A stretch of 6,562 bases of DNA from Candidatus Pacearchaeota archaeon (GTDB taxonomy: Archaea > Nanobdellota > Nanobdellia > Pacearchaeales > GW2011-AR1), in contig JAPLXX010000044.1 in NCBI GenBank assembly GCA_026395855.1, positions 1 through 6,562 on the forward strand, written 5' to 3'. Each line of letters opens with the position of its first letter. Position 1 is the stretch's first letter. A program made the position numbers and the translations under genes. The notes below the pieces were generated by a model. The model saw only the letters and a list, made by a program, of their open reading frames with translations, ran no database searches and was not told the DNA's origin. This document shows, in pieces, positions 1 through 5,177 of the stretch.

Positions 1-642
1 CTCTCCCCCTCAACTCTTAATCTTCTCAAAGAATGCCCTCGCTGTTTCTGGCTGTCAGAGCATAAAATCTGGGCAAGGCCCATAGGCATATTCCCAAGCC
101 TGCCAAGCGGGATGGATGGCGTCTTGAAAAGGCATTTTGACAAGTTTATGGAGCAGGGGAAACTGCCGCCTGAATTATGTGATAATTCAGAATGCGAAAA
201 CCTAAAGCTGTTTGATGATAAAACTTTACTTGCTGAGTGGAGAAATTCAAGAAAAGGATTATGGTTTGAAGATAAAGACGGCAATATTCTGCACGGCGGA
301 ATTGATAATTTGATGATAAACAAAGCTAACAATAAGCTTATAATTCTTGATTATAAAACCCGCGGATATCCCCTGAAAGAAGATACTCATGAGCACTATT
401 ATGACCAGCTAAACATTTACGCTTTCTTGCTTGAGAAACTTGGGTATAAAGTGGAAGATTTTGCCTATTTGCTGTTTTATCATCCCAAAGAAGTTTTGGA
501 AACAGGCGAAGTTGTGTTTAACACAGATTTAAAGAAAATGAATATAGATGTAAAGAGCGCAGAAGCGCTGTGGAAAAAAGCTTTGACTTTGCTTAACTCA
601 GAATGCCCTGAAAAAGGCTGTGAGTGGTGCCAGAGGTTTTAA
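1..642 (+). CDS. PD-(D/E)XK nuclease, RecB/Cas4-like (5' end outside window)
   Basis: The reading frame is open from the first base, so the gene starts upstream; the first internal ATG (112) would cut off a conserved-looking beginning (LSPSTLNLLKECPRCFW) and is not the start. Counting from base 1, the visible 213 residues carry the core of a PD-(D/E)XK nuclease: D102 in GGIDNL, D117 and K119 in LDYKT, and a RecB-type QxxxY motif (Q136, Y140) in the next helix. Cysteines lie at C12 and C15 and at the C-terminus at C202, C207 and C210. Cas4 and AddB nucleases use one N-terminal and three C-terminal cysteines to hold a 4Fe-4S cluster; here the C-terminal spacing is C-x4-C-x2-C, unlike the usual C-x2-C-x5-8-C, so a cluster is possible but not shown. 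Expected activity is Mg-dependent DNA cleavage in repair or defence. No CRISPR array or other cas gene is visible, so I would not call it cas4. Confidence 0.85.
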   Translation, partial: LSPSTLNLLKECPRCFWLSEHKIWARPIGIFPSLPSGMDGVLKRHFDKFMEQGKLPPELCDNSECENLKLFDDKTLLAEWRNSRKGLWFEDKDGNILHGGIDNLMINKANNKLIILDYKTRGYPLKEDTHEHYYDQLNIYAFLLEKLGYKVEDFAYLLFYHPKEVLETGEVVFNTDLKKMNIDVKSAEALWKKALTLLNSECPEKGCEWCQRF

Positions 643-672
643 TAAAAACCCCTGCAAAACCCCCAGGTAGGA

Positions 673-680
673 TTTATAAA
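673..680 (+). promoter_or_regulatory. TATA box for the wHTH-MNT/HEPN operon
   Basis: TTTATAAA is centred about 27 bp before the ATG at 704. That is the archaeal distance from TATA box to transcription start, so the mRNA is probably leaderless. No Shine-Dalgarno sequence precedes this ATG, which agrees. Confidence 0.75.
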
Positions 681-722
681 CACCTGTTCATTTTATTAAA
701 CATATGTTCAAAGAATTAAACA
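677..722 (+). promoter_or_regulatory. Tandem palindromic operator candidate, 20-bp period
   Basis: TAAACA occurs at 677-682, 697-702 and 717-722, and TGTTCA at 685-690 and 705-710. All lie in an exact 20-bp register. They form two near-palindromes TAAACA-NN-TGTTCA (677-690 and 697-710; one mismatched pair between the arms) plus a half site. The first overlaps the TATA box and the second overlaps the start codon, so a bound repressor would block TBP and RNA polymerase. The obvious candidate ligand is the winged-helix domain of the first gene, giving autoregulation. The repeats are seen directly; the function is inferred. Confidence 0.6.
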
Positions 723-1225
723 CCACCAGGGTCTTTTTTGAGTCTCCAAACAGAGAGTTTAATGTCAGGGAAATCGCAAGAATGATGAAAAAAGCCCCTG
801 CAACAGTCAGCAAAGAGCTGAAAGAATTAAGCAGAAAGAAAATTCTTAGAGAGAGAAAAGAAAGGCGTTTTAACTTTTACAAGGCAGATATCGGCAGTGA
901 GGCTTACAGGGATTTAAAGACCTATTATAATATAAGAAAAATAAGAAATTCAGGGCTTATTGAGGAATTAAATAAAATTTATCTAAAGCCAACAGTTATC
1001 TTGTTTGGTTCTGCCTGCCAGGGAACAGATACAGATACAAGCGATTTTGACCTGGTGGTTATAAGTGAAAAAACCCCTAAATTTCAGGCAAAAGAGTTTG
1101 AAAAAAAACTAAACCATGAAATACAGATGTTTAATATAAAAAGCATTAAAGATTTAAAAAACAAGCATCTGATAAATAATGTTCTTAACGGCATTGTTTT
1201 GCAGGGAGAATTAAAATGGACTTAG
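704..1225 (+). CDS. Winged-helix / minimal nucleotidyltransferase (MNT) fusion, probable antitoxin and repressor
   Basis: Residues about 5-62 form a winged helix: helix-turn-helix FNVREIARMMKKAPATVSKEL followed by a basic wing (RKERRFNFYKAD). Residues about 96-170 form a minimal nucleotidyltransferase domain with the signature FGSACQGTDTDTSDFDLVVI; G102-S103 and the metal-binding D114 and D116 are present. The third acidic residue, often found on a later strand, is not obvious (that stretch reads HEIQMFNI), so catalysis is uncertain. In MNT/HEPN toxin-antitoxin pairs the MNT protein neutralises the HEPN toxin, in studied cases by adding AMP to a tyrosine. The next gene is a HEPN protein and overlaps by 10 bp, so the pair fits this model. 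The DNA-binding domain suggests it also represses its own promoter through the repeats at 677-722. The ATG at 704 is placed by the TATA distance. Confidence 0.85.
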   Translation: MFKELNTTRVFFESPNREFNVREIARMMKKAPATVSKELKELSRKKILRERKERRFNFYKADIGSEAYRDLKTYYNIRKIRNSGLIEELNKIYLKPTVILFGSACQGTDTDTSDFDLVVISEKTPKFQAKEFEKKLNHEIQMFNIKSIKDLKNKHLINNVLNGIVLQGELKWT

Positions 1226-1635
1226 ATGACTGCTATAAAAAGGAATTTATCAAGAAAACAAGAATAAACACAAGTTTAATCAGCTCGTTAATTGAAATGT
1301 CTGCTGTAAACGAAAAAACAGTAAAAGAAGCTAAAATCAGCGAAATTAACATTTCTTCCTACATTGTTTTGGCTTACGAATCTTTAAGGGAAATTTTAGA
1401 GGCAATCTGCATTTCAAAAGGATACAAGGTGCTTTCACATGCATGTCTTGGGGAATTATTGAAAGAATTAATAAAAGATTTTGATTTTAATGAATTTGAC
1501 AGGCTAAGATATGCAAGAAACGGCGTAAATTATTATGGCACAAAAGTAGAGCTGAAACAGGGAAAAGAACTAATAAAAAAAGCATTTAATATGAAAAACG
1601 ATCTTTTAGGTAGATATCTCAGGAATTTCAGATAG
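1216..1635 (+). CDS. HEPN-domain protein, probable toxin partner of the MNT protein
   Basis: A 139-residue, mostly helical protein. The N-terminal helical part contains SYIVLAYESLREILEAI, followed by SHACLGELLKEL, a layout usual in archaeal HEPN proteins. The C-terminal signature is RLRYARNGVNYYG (residues 96-108). HEPN RNases usually carry R-x4-6-H; here the histidine position is occupied by Asn (R101, N102, N105) followed by Y106 and Y107. It may therefore be a weak or inactive RNase, or belong to the archaeal subgroup with RNxxNYYG-type motifs. The start at 1216 lies inside the end of the upstream gene (10-bp overlap), with GGGAG at 1204-1208, 7 nt before the ATG, so translation is coupled. 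It ends 14 bp from the converging GTPase gene. HEPN membership is confident; toxin activity is inferred from context. Confidence 0.8.
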   Translation: MDLDDCYKKEFIKKTRINTSLISSLIEMSAVNEKTVKEAKISEINISSYIVLAYESLREILEAICISKGYKVLSHACLGELLKELIKDFDFNEFDRLRYARNGVNYYGTKVELKQGKELIKKAFNMKNDLLGRYLRNFR

Positions 1636-1649
1636 GATCTTTCTTTCCC

Positions 1650-2486
1650 TTACTGCCTTATCTTCCCCTCCTGCCACTCTTTCAGCACCTGCTTTGCTGT
1701 GCGAACATCATCTACAAGGCCGTGCTTCTTGAGAAAGTGAAACCGCTTTCCGAGAGCGTCGAGGAGAATTTCTGAATTTCCGCAGGCATCAATTTTATAA
1801 TGATTTTCCAAAACACCTGGATATTCCTGCATGATTAAATGCACAACCATTTCTGGATTTTTTGTCCTGTCCCAGGTTATAGCGCCTATCTGGCTGTGCT
1901 TTGACAAAAGCTCGTTTGTTTTGTGGGTTTTTTCATCCATAGGGATTATGCCCGGAGTGTCAATCAGATAAAGTCCATCGCCTATCTTTAATTTCTGGAT
2001 TCCATGCGTATGCCCTGCCTCTGGAGATGTTCTTGAAACATGCTTTCCTGTAAGAAAATTGATGAGCGAGCTTTTTCCTGTGTTAGGATATCCTATAATT
2101 CCTATATTCACTGTTTCAGAATTTATTTTCTCAGCTTCTTTTTCTATAATCTCCAGGAGCAGTTCTCTTCCAGCTTTTTCCCCTTGTTTGGAAGAGAAAA
2201 AAAGCTTTGGATTTAAGTCCTGCAATTCAATATTTTTCTCTGTTTCTTCCTGGTTTATCAGATCAGATTTGTTAAGAACATATATCAGTGGCTTGTGCAG
2301 TTTTTTCACCTTTTTTTCCAGCTCGTGATTTCTTGTTTTTTCTATGAATCTTGCGTCCAGAATCTCAAGAATGATATTTGCTTCTCTGACCACAGAATCA
2401 ATTATGGCATGCACAGACAGCTTGTGCTTGTTGGTATGCACGCTTTTTCCCCTCATGGGCTTTGCTTTTCCGATAGGATTTGCCAT
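1650..2486 (-). CDS. Circularly permuted YlqF/RbgA-type GTPase, ribosome assembly
   Basis: 278 residues with GTPase motifs in permuted order, the hallmark of the YlqF/YawG class: G4 NKSD at 72-75 and G5 SSK at 98-100 come first, then G1 GYPNTGKSS at 132-140, G2 around T160 in GHTHGIQ, and G3 DTPG at 176-179. The N-terminal part (VVREANIILEILDARFIEKTRN) is the usual lead-in to the permuted G domain; residues about 190-278 form the helical C-terminal domain. Members such as bacterial RbgA and eukaryotic Nog2/Lsg1 act in maturation of the large ribosomal subunit, so a cytoplasmic role in 50S assembly is likely. The ATG at 2486 is the first start after an in-frame stop. No clear Shine-Dalgarno precedes it; weak TATA-like stretches lie near 2510-2517 and 2532-2541 on the - strand. 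The specific archaeal subfamily is not resolved. Confidence 0.92.
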   Translation of the reverse strand: MANPIGKAKPMRGKSVHTNKHKLSVHAIIDSVVREANIILEILDARFIEKTRNHELEKKVKKLHKPLIYVLNKSDLINQEETEKNIELQDLNPKLFFSSKQGEKAGRELLLEIIEKEAEKINSETVNIGIIGYPNTGKSSLINFLTGKHVSRTSPEAGHTHGIQKLKIGDGLYLIDTPGIIPMDEKTHKTNELLSKHSQIGAITWDRTKNPEMVVHLIMQEYPGVLENHYKIDACGNSEILLDALGKRFHFLKKHGLVDDVRTAKQVLKEWQEGKIRQ

Positions 2487-2546
2487 GAGCGATAAAAATC
2501 CAGAAACTACTTAATGCTTTCTATCTTTTTCTTTTAATAATATATT

Positions 2547-2756
2547 TCAGAAACGTGCATCATTAGCTCTTGCAAGCAAATCAATATAGTTTCTTTCAAA
2601 AAATTGGGTAATATCAACTCCCTCGCCAGTTGCTTCTATTTGGCTAACCATTTTAGCAGCCAAGCCTTTACATTCTTCAACTACCTTTGAATCCAACATT
2701 CTAGAATAAGCTCTTATTGTTCGTTGATTAGGAGTTTCAGACGATTCATCAGACAT
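2547..2756 (-). CDS. Hypothetical 69-residue soluble protein
   Basis: I do not recognise a family. The product is hydrophilic with no membrane segment: a Ser/Glu-rich start (MSDESSETPNQ), a helical middle (about 20-43, SKVVEECKGLAAKMVSQIEA) and a second helix near the end (DITQFFERNYIDLLARAN). Support for a real gene: on the - strand the ATG is preceded by GAGG four bases upstream, the composition is protein-like, and no gene lies on the other strand. A TATA-like element (CTTAATAAG on the - strand, near 2799-2807) would give a short leader. It is 60 bp upstream of the GTPase gene on the same strand and might share its transcript. Against it: short length and no recognised relatives. Confidence 0.55.
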   Translation of the reverse strand: MSDESSETPNQRTIRAYSRMLDSKVVEECKGLAAKMVSQIEATGEGVDITQFFERNYIDLLARANDARF

Positions 2757-2852
2757 TTTCCTCTTTTTTAACTAACTTCTTTACTCAGGCATTTTAGCTT
2801 ATTAAGATTTCTATACTCTGATTTCAGATTGCCCCATGAGCTTTCCAAAATC

Positions 2853-2860
2853 CTTAAATA
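2853..2860 (+). promoter_or_regulatory. TATA box for the small-membrane-protein operon
   Basis: CTTAAATA is centred about 25 bp before the ATG at 2882. This makes 2882 the likely leaderless start and argues against the ATG at 2861, which directly abuts the TATA box and so would lie upstream of the transcription start. Confidence 0.65.
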
Positions 2861-2881
2861 ATGCTTTTGCCTGCTCTTAAA

Positions 2882-3157
2882 ATGGACTCTGTTGTTCTTG
2901 CAGCATTGCTTGGAGGTGTTGGAGGCCTGACAAGGGGGTTTGTAGGCTTGCTGAAAGCGCTTTCGCTTCGCAGAAAGATTCTCTGGCCATATTATGCAAT
3001 AACAGTTGCGATTGCAGTTGTTATCGGAATTTTTGTCGGAATAATTTTCAATTTTGACACACGCCTAAGCCTTCTTGCAGGCTATGCAGGCACAGATATT
3101 CTTGAAGGAATTTACAAAAGCTTTTCTGTTCAGAAAGTTTATGTGAAAAAAAGGTAA
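2882..3157 (+). CDS. Small glycine-rich two-segment membrane protein
   Basis: 91 residues from the ATG at 2882; the in-frame ATG at 2861 would add seven residues but lies against the TATA box. A first hydrophobic segment (about 4-26) contains GGVGGLTRG (11-19), followed by a basic loop (LRRK, 29-32), a second segment (about 37-57), then the motif AGYAGTDILEGIYK (66-79) and a basic tail ending VKKR. The short length and two segments are shared with holins and many phage or archaeal membrane peptides, but I cannot assign a family and holin function would be a guess. It is the first gene of a five-gene operon. Its last codons (AAA AAA AGG TAA) provide an AGGT ribosome site for the next gene, 3 nt downstream. 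Confidence 0.75.
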   Translation: MDSVVLAALLGGVGGLTRGFVGLLKALSLRRKILWPYYAITVAIAVVIGIFVGIIFNFDTRLSLLAGYAGTDILEGIYKSFSVQKVYVKKR

Positions 3158-3160
3158 AAA

Positions 3161-3349
3161 ATGAAAATAAAAGAGGTATGTGCTTCAAGCTACTGGTTCT
3201 TAATAGGAGCTATTCTTTTTATAATAGCAAGCGTTAGATATTATGCAATAAAAGATATTACAGGAGCAATACTAAATATTATTATAGCTCTTTTCTTTTT
3301 TATAGGCTACAAAGTTCAAATTAAATTTAACAAGCCTAAAAAAAGGTAA
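3161..3349 (+). CDS. Small membrane protein, two predicted segments
   Basis: 62 residues, not recognised. Two hydrophobic segments (about 11-27 and 34-50) are joined by a short loop (RYYAIKD), and the tail is basic (KFNKPKKR). The charge pattern suggests both ends face the cytoplasm. The ATG at 3161 is 3 nt after the preceding stop, with AGGT at 3152-3155 as ribosome site. It ends with the same AAA AAA AGG TAA codons as its upstream neighbour, which again place AGGT before the next ATG. The position inside a tightly packed + strand operon is the best support that it is real. Confidence 0.75.
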   Translation: MKIKEVCASSYWFLIGAILFIIASVRYYAIKDITGAILNIIIALFFFIGYKVQIKFNKPKKR

Positions 3350-3355
3350 GCAATA

Positions 3356-3607
3356 ATGAAAAAGAGAGGAATCAAATATCACATTGTGCACAAGAGCAAG
3401 CTCACTTTGCTATTGCTGTTAAAAGTTGTTTTTCTCTTACTCTCTTTTTTTGCAGTAATGCTTGCTATCTCTATTATTCCCCCCTGGGTAAATCTTGATA
3501 AAATATCTCTTTCAAGCATAATCATCTTTGCCATTGGATTGGCATTGGTTATTCTTGTATATTTAATTATGATAATCAGAATATTAAAAGTATTAAAATT
3601 CCAGTAA
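3356..3607 (+). CDS. Small membrane protein, two predicted segments
   Basis: 83 residues, not recognised. A basic N-terminus (KKRGIKYHIVHKSK) is followed by a long Leu/Val-rich membrane segment (about 16-42), a short loop with IPPWVNLDK (41-49), and a second segment (about 54-77) ending in a short basic stretch. The strongly basic start points to a cytoplasmic N-terminus. The ATG at 3356 lies 6 nt after the preceding stop, with AGGT at 3344-3347, 8 nt upstream. The next gene begins 2 nt after this stop, so expression should be linked. Confidence 0.75.
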   Translation: MKKRGIKYHIVHKSKLTLLLLLKVVFLLLSFFAVMLAISIIPPWVNLDKISLSSIIIFAIGLALVILVYLIMIIRILKVLKFQ

Positions 3608-3609
3608 AA

Positions 3610-3975
3610 ATGGCTAAGAAAAAAGCAAAGAAAAAATTAAGGGGAATTAATGGGTGGCTGATTTTGCCGATGCTTGGTTTCATGATTGAGATAGCAATAA
3701 TCCTTAAAAATTTGATTCAAAATTATATTAGAACAGAAATTATGATTCTTGGTCTTGTAATGATTGCCTTTTATGCTTTAACACTAATTTTCTTATTCAA
3801 AGAAAAAAAGCAAACCCCTGTTCTTGCAATAATTGCTTTATGGCTTGGTTTTGCCTATGCTCTTCTTAGCAATTATCCCTCGTCAGGCTCTTTTGTTGCA
3901 GACGGGATTGGCGCTGTAATCTGGACATGGTATTTTAATGTTTCAAAGAGGGTGAAAAATACATTTGTGAAATAA
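3610..3975 (+). CDS. DUF2569-like four-segment membrane protein
   Basis: 121 residues. After a Lys-rich start (MAKKKAKKKLR), GINGWLILP (12-20) matches the opening of DUF2569 proteins (typically GGWL.L), and the end, WTWYFNVSKRVKNTFVK (105-121), matches their typical finish (YF..S.RVK.TFV). Four membrane segments fit at about 16-35, 44-64, 69-86 and 94-110. DUF2569 proteins are integral membrane proteins of unknown biochemical function. The ATG at 3610 is 2 nt after the preceding stop and has no clear ribosome site, so translation is probably by reinitiation. The next gene also starts 2 nt after this stop. The family call is made from memory of the motifs. Confidence 0.78.
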   Translation: MAKKKAKKKLRGINGWLILPMLGFMIEIAIILKNLIQNYIRTEIMILGLVMIAFYALTLIFLFKEKKQTPVLAIIALWLGFAYALLSNYPSSGSFVADGIGAVIWTWYFNVSKRVKNTFVK

Positions 3976-3977
3976 AA

Positions 3978-4187
3978 ATGCCAAGCATAACAATAAATAT
4001 TGATGAAGATGTGAAAAAGATTCTTGATAAAAGAGCAAAGAAAAATCTTTTATCCCTAAGAGAGCAGATAGAAGATATTCTCAGGCAAAGTGCAATAAGA
4101 ACAAAAAGCAGCACATCTTCTGATGATGATGTTGATGACAAGCTGGTGGGAATTTTTTCAAGAAGAAAGAAAGCCAGGAAAAAGTAG
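3978..4187 (+). CDS. Ribbon-helix-helix (CopG/Arc-type) DNA-binding protein
   Basis: 69 residues. Residues 2-8 (PSITINI) give the DNA-contacting beta strand, 9-23 the first helix (DEDVKKILDKRAKKN) and 26-40 the second (SLREQIEDILRQSAI), the ribbon-helix-helix layout. A Ser/Asp linker (44-54, coded partly by repeated GAT) leads to DKLVGIF and a very basic tail (SRRKKARKK). Such proteins dimerise and act as repressors or antitoxins; the basic tail could add nonspecific DNA affinity. It is the last gene of the membrane-protein operon, starting 2 nt after the stop of the DUF2569-like gene. It may regulate this operon, but no clear operator was seen at the 2853 promoter. An antitoxin role is less likely because no recognisable soluble toxin is adjacent. 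Confidence 0.85.
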   Translation: MPSITINIDEDVKKILDKRAKKNLLSLREQIEDILRQSAIRTKSSTSSDDDVDDKLVGIFSRRKKARKK

Positions 4188-4188
4188 A

Positions 4189-4194
4189 TTTTTT
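4189..4194 (+). terminator. Oligo-T terminator after the RHH gene
   Basis: Six T residues begin 2 nt after the stop codon at 4187, with no hairpin needed. This is the usual archaeal termination signal, and a new promoter follows at 4213. Confidence 0.45.
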
Positions 4195-4212
4195 CACTCT
4201 GGCGTAATTCTG

Positions 4213-4226
4213 ATATATTTTTAAAA
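4213..4226 (+). promoter_or_regulatory. TATA element for the mgtC-like operon
   Basis: ATATATTTTTAAAA is centred about 27 bp before the ATG at 4247. No ribosome site stands before the ATG, so a leaderless transcript is likely. Confidence 0.65.
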
Positions 4227-4246
4227 AAGAAAGTTCTTAATTTTTC

Positions 4247-4879
4247 ATGATACTGAGCGAGGTTTTAATAAGATTTTTTCTTGTGTTTGTTTTGTCTTTT
4301 ATTTACGGATTAAACAGGCAGAGAAGCCACAAGCCTGTTGGTTTCGGAACTTTCATTCTTATTTCTGTCGGTGCCTGCGCTCTTGCTGTTATAGCTGTTG
4401 ATATGAATCTTGAAAACAGCGTTGGAATTATAGGGGCAATTGTTACAGGTATAGGTTTCCTTGGTGCAGGAGCTTTAATAAAGGAATCTGACAAAGTTTT
4501 TGGCTTCACGACAGCTGCAAGCATCTGGTTTTTTGCAATTTTCGGATTGTCCATAGGGCTTGGTGAATACCTTAATGCGGGAATAATTTATTTAATGGTC
4601 TGGGCTGTTGCCATATTTGATAAATATCTTGAAAAAAACGCCATAGGCTCTTACAGAAGAAAAATAGTGATTCAGACAAAAGGGCTTGTTCCAAAAGAGG
4701 AAATCACAGGTGTATTAGTAAAGCATACAACAGACTTTTATCTCTACAGCACACTTCTCAATAAAAAAGAAAAAACATCTTCATTCACTTATGTAATAGA
4801 AGGCCCCAAGAACAAAATAGAGGGGCTTCTCAAGTCATTTTACAGCAAAAACTGGTGCCTTTCTGTAAGGTTTGATTAA
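4247..4879 (+). CDS. MgtC/SapB-family membrane protein
   Basis: 210 residues. The N-terminal membrane half (about 1-125, four to five segments) carries the MgtC signatures: GLNRQRSHKPVGFGT (21-35, where GLERE is more typical) and IGAIVTGIGFLGAGALIKE (62-80), followed by GFTTAASIWFFAIFGLSIGLG (86-106). Residues about 137-210 form a soluble domain (RKIVIQTKGLVPKEEITGVL ... VRFD) resembling the ACT-like C-terminal domain of longer family members. MgtC proteins help cells grow at low Mg2+ and, in Salmonella, inhibit the F-type ATP synthase; they are probably not Mg2+ transporters. The archaeal role is unknown. The alkyltransferase gene starts 1 nt after this stop, so the two are co-transcribed. 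The start is set by the TATA distance. Confidence 0.93.
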   Translation: MILSEVLIRFFLVFVLSFIYGLNRQRSHKPVGFGTFILISVGACALAVIAVDMNLENSVGIIGAIVTGIGFLGAGALIKESDKVFGFTTAASIWFFAIFGLSIGLGEYLNAGIIYLMVWAVAIFDKYLEKNAIGSYRRKIVIQTKGLVPKEEITGVLVKHTTDFYLYSTLLNKKEKTSSFTYVIEGPKNKIEGLLKSFYSKNWCLSVRFD

Positions 4880-4880
4880 A

Positions 4881-5177
4881 ATGAATTTTAATGAGCAGTG
4901 CTACACTATTCTTAGAAAAGTTCCTAAGGGAAAAGTTACTACATACAAAGCTATTGCCCACGCATTAAAAAGCAGGGCATACCGTGCTGTGGGAAATGCA
5001 ATGAATAAAAATCCATATGCTCCGAAAGTTCCATGTCATCGCGTTGTTAAAACCAACGGAGAAACAGGCGGTTTTGCTTCTGGAGCAAAAAAGAAGATTT
5101 CTATGCTGAGAAAAGAAGGCATTGAGATAAAAAAAGGAAAGATTAATTTAGACAAATACCTATATAAATTTAAATGA
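4881..5177 (+). CDS. ogt: O6-alkylguanine-DNA alkyltransferase, single-domain
   Basis: 98 residues from the ATG at 4881, 1 nt after the mgtC-like stop, with AAGGT at 4867-4871 as ribosome site; an in-frame TTG at 4872 is an unlikely start. The full C-terminal alkyltransferase domain is present: VPKGKVTTYKAIA (14-26) with the Tyr that rotates the phosphate, RAVGNAMNKNP (35-45) with the Arg finger, and active site PCHRV (51-55) with the alkyl-acceptor C52, then GGFASG. The enzyme transfers the alkyl group from O6-alkylguanine to that cysteine, once per molecule. The N-terminal RNase-H-like domain of typical MGMT/Ogt proteins (about 150-180 residues) is absent. The size matches alkyltransferase-like (ATL) proteins, but those replace the Cys with Trp or Ala, whereas this one keeps it. 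It overlaps the next gene by ATGA. Confidence 0.93.
   Translation: MNFNEQCYTILRKVPKGKVTTYKAIAHALKSRAYRAVGNAMNKNPYAPKVPCHRVVKTNGETGGFASGAKKKISMLRKEGIEIKKGKINLDKYLYKFK

Noticed and set aside
112..114. ATG as start of the PD-(D/E)XK nuclease
   Set aside because: The frame is open to base 1 and the upstream codons encode a protein-like stretch with CPRCFW, so this is an internal Met.
213..330. TGATGA boxes resembling C/D-box guide RNA elements (also near 5456)
   Set aside because: They lie within coding sequence as Asp-Asp or Met-Ile codons, and no paired D box at a convincing distance was seen.
1..642. CRISPR locus suggested by the Cas4-like nuclease
   Set aside because: No repeat-spacer array and no other cas gene in the window.
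643..672. Short C-rich repeat (AAAACCCC-like, twice) as a regulatory element
   Set aside because: Too short and imperfect to support; likely chance.
2059..2328. 89-codon + strand frame
   Set aside because: Lies wholly inside the GTPase gene on the other strand; Ser/Phe-rich shadow translation without motifs.
2295..2495. 66-codon + strand frame
   Set aside because: Antisense to the N-terminal part of the GTPase gene, no ribosome site or domain.
2861..2881. Seven-codon longer start for the first small membrane protein
   Set aside because: This ATG directly abuts the TATA box, upstream of the expected transcription start; the ATG at 2882 has the right distance.
3935..4141. 68-codon - strand frame
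   Set aside because: Antisense to the DUF2569-like and RHH genes; its Ser-rich start is the complement of the GAT repeat.
4303..4554. 83-codon - strand frame
   Set aside because: Antisense to the conserved core of the MgtC-family gene.
4872..4880. TTG start for the alkyltransferase
   Set aside because: ATG at 4881 is better, sits 1 nt after the previous stop and has AAGGT at a suitable distance.
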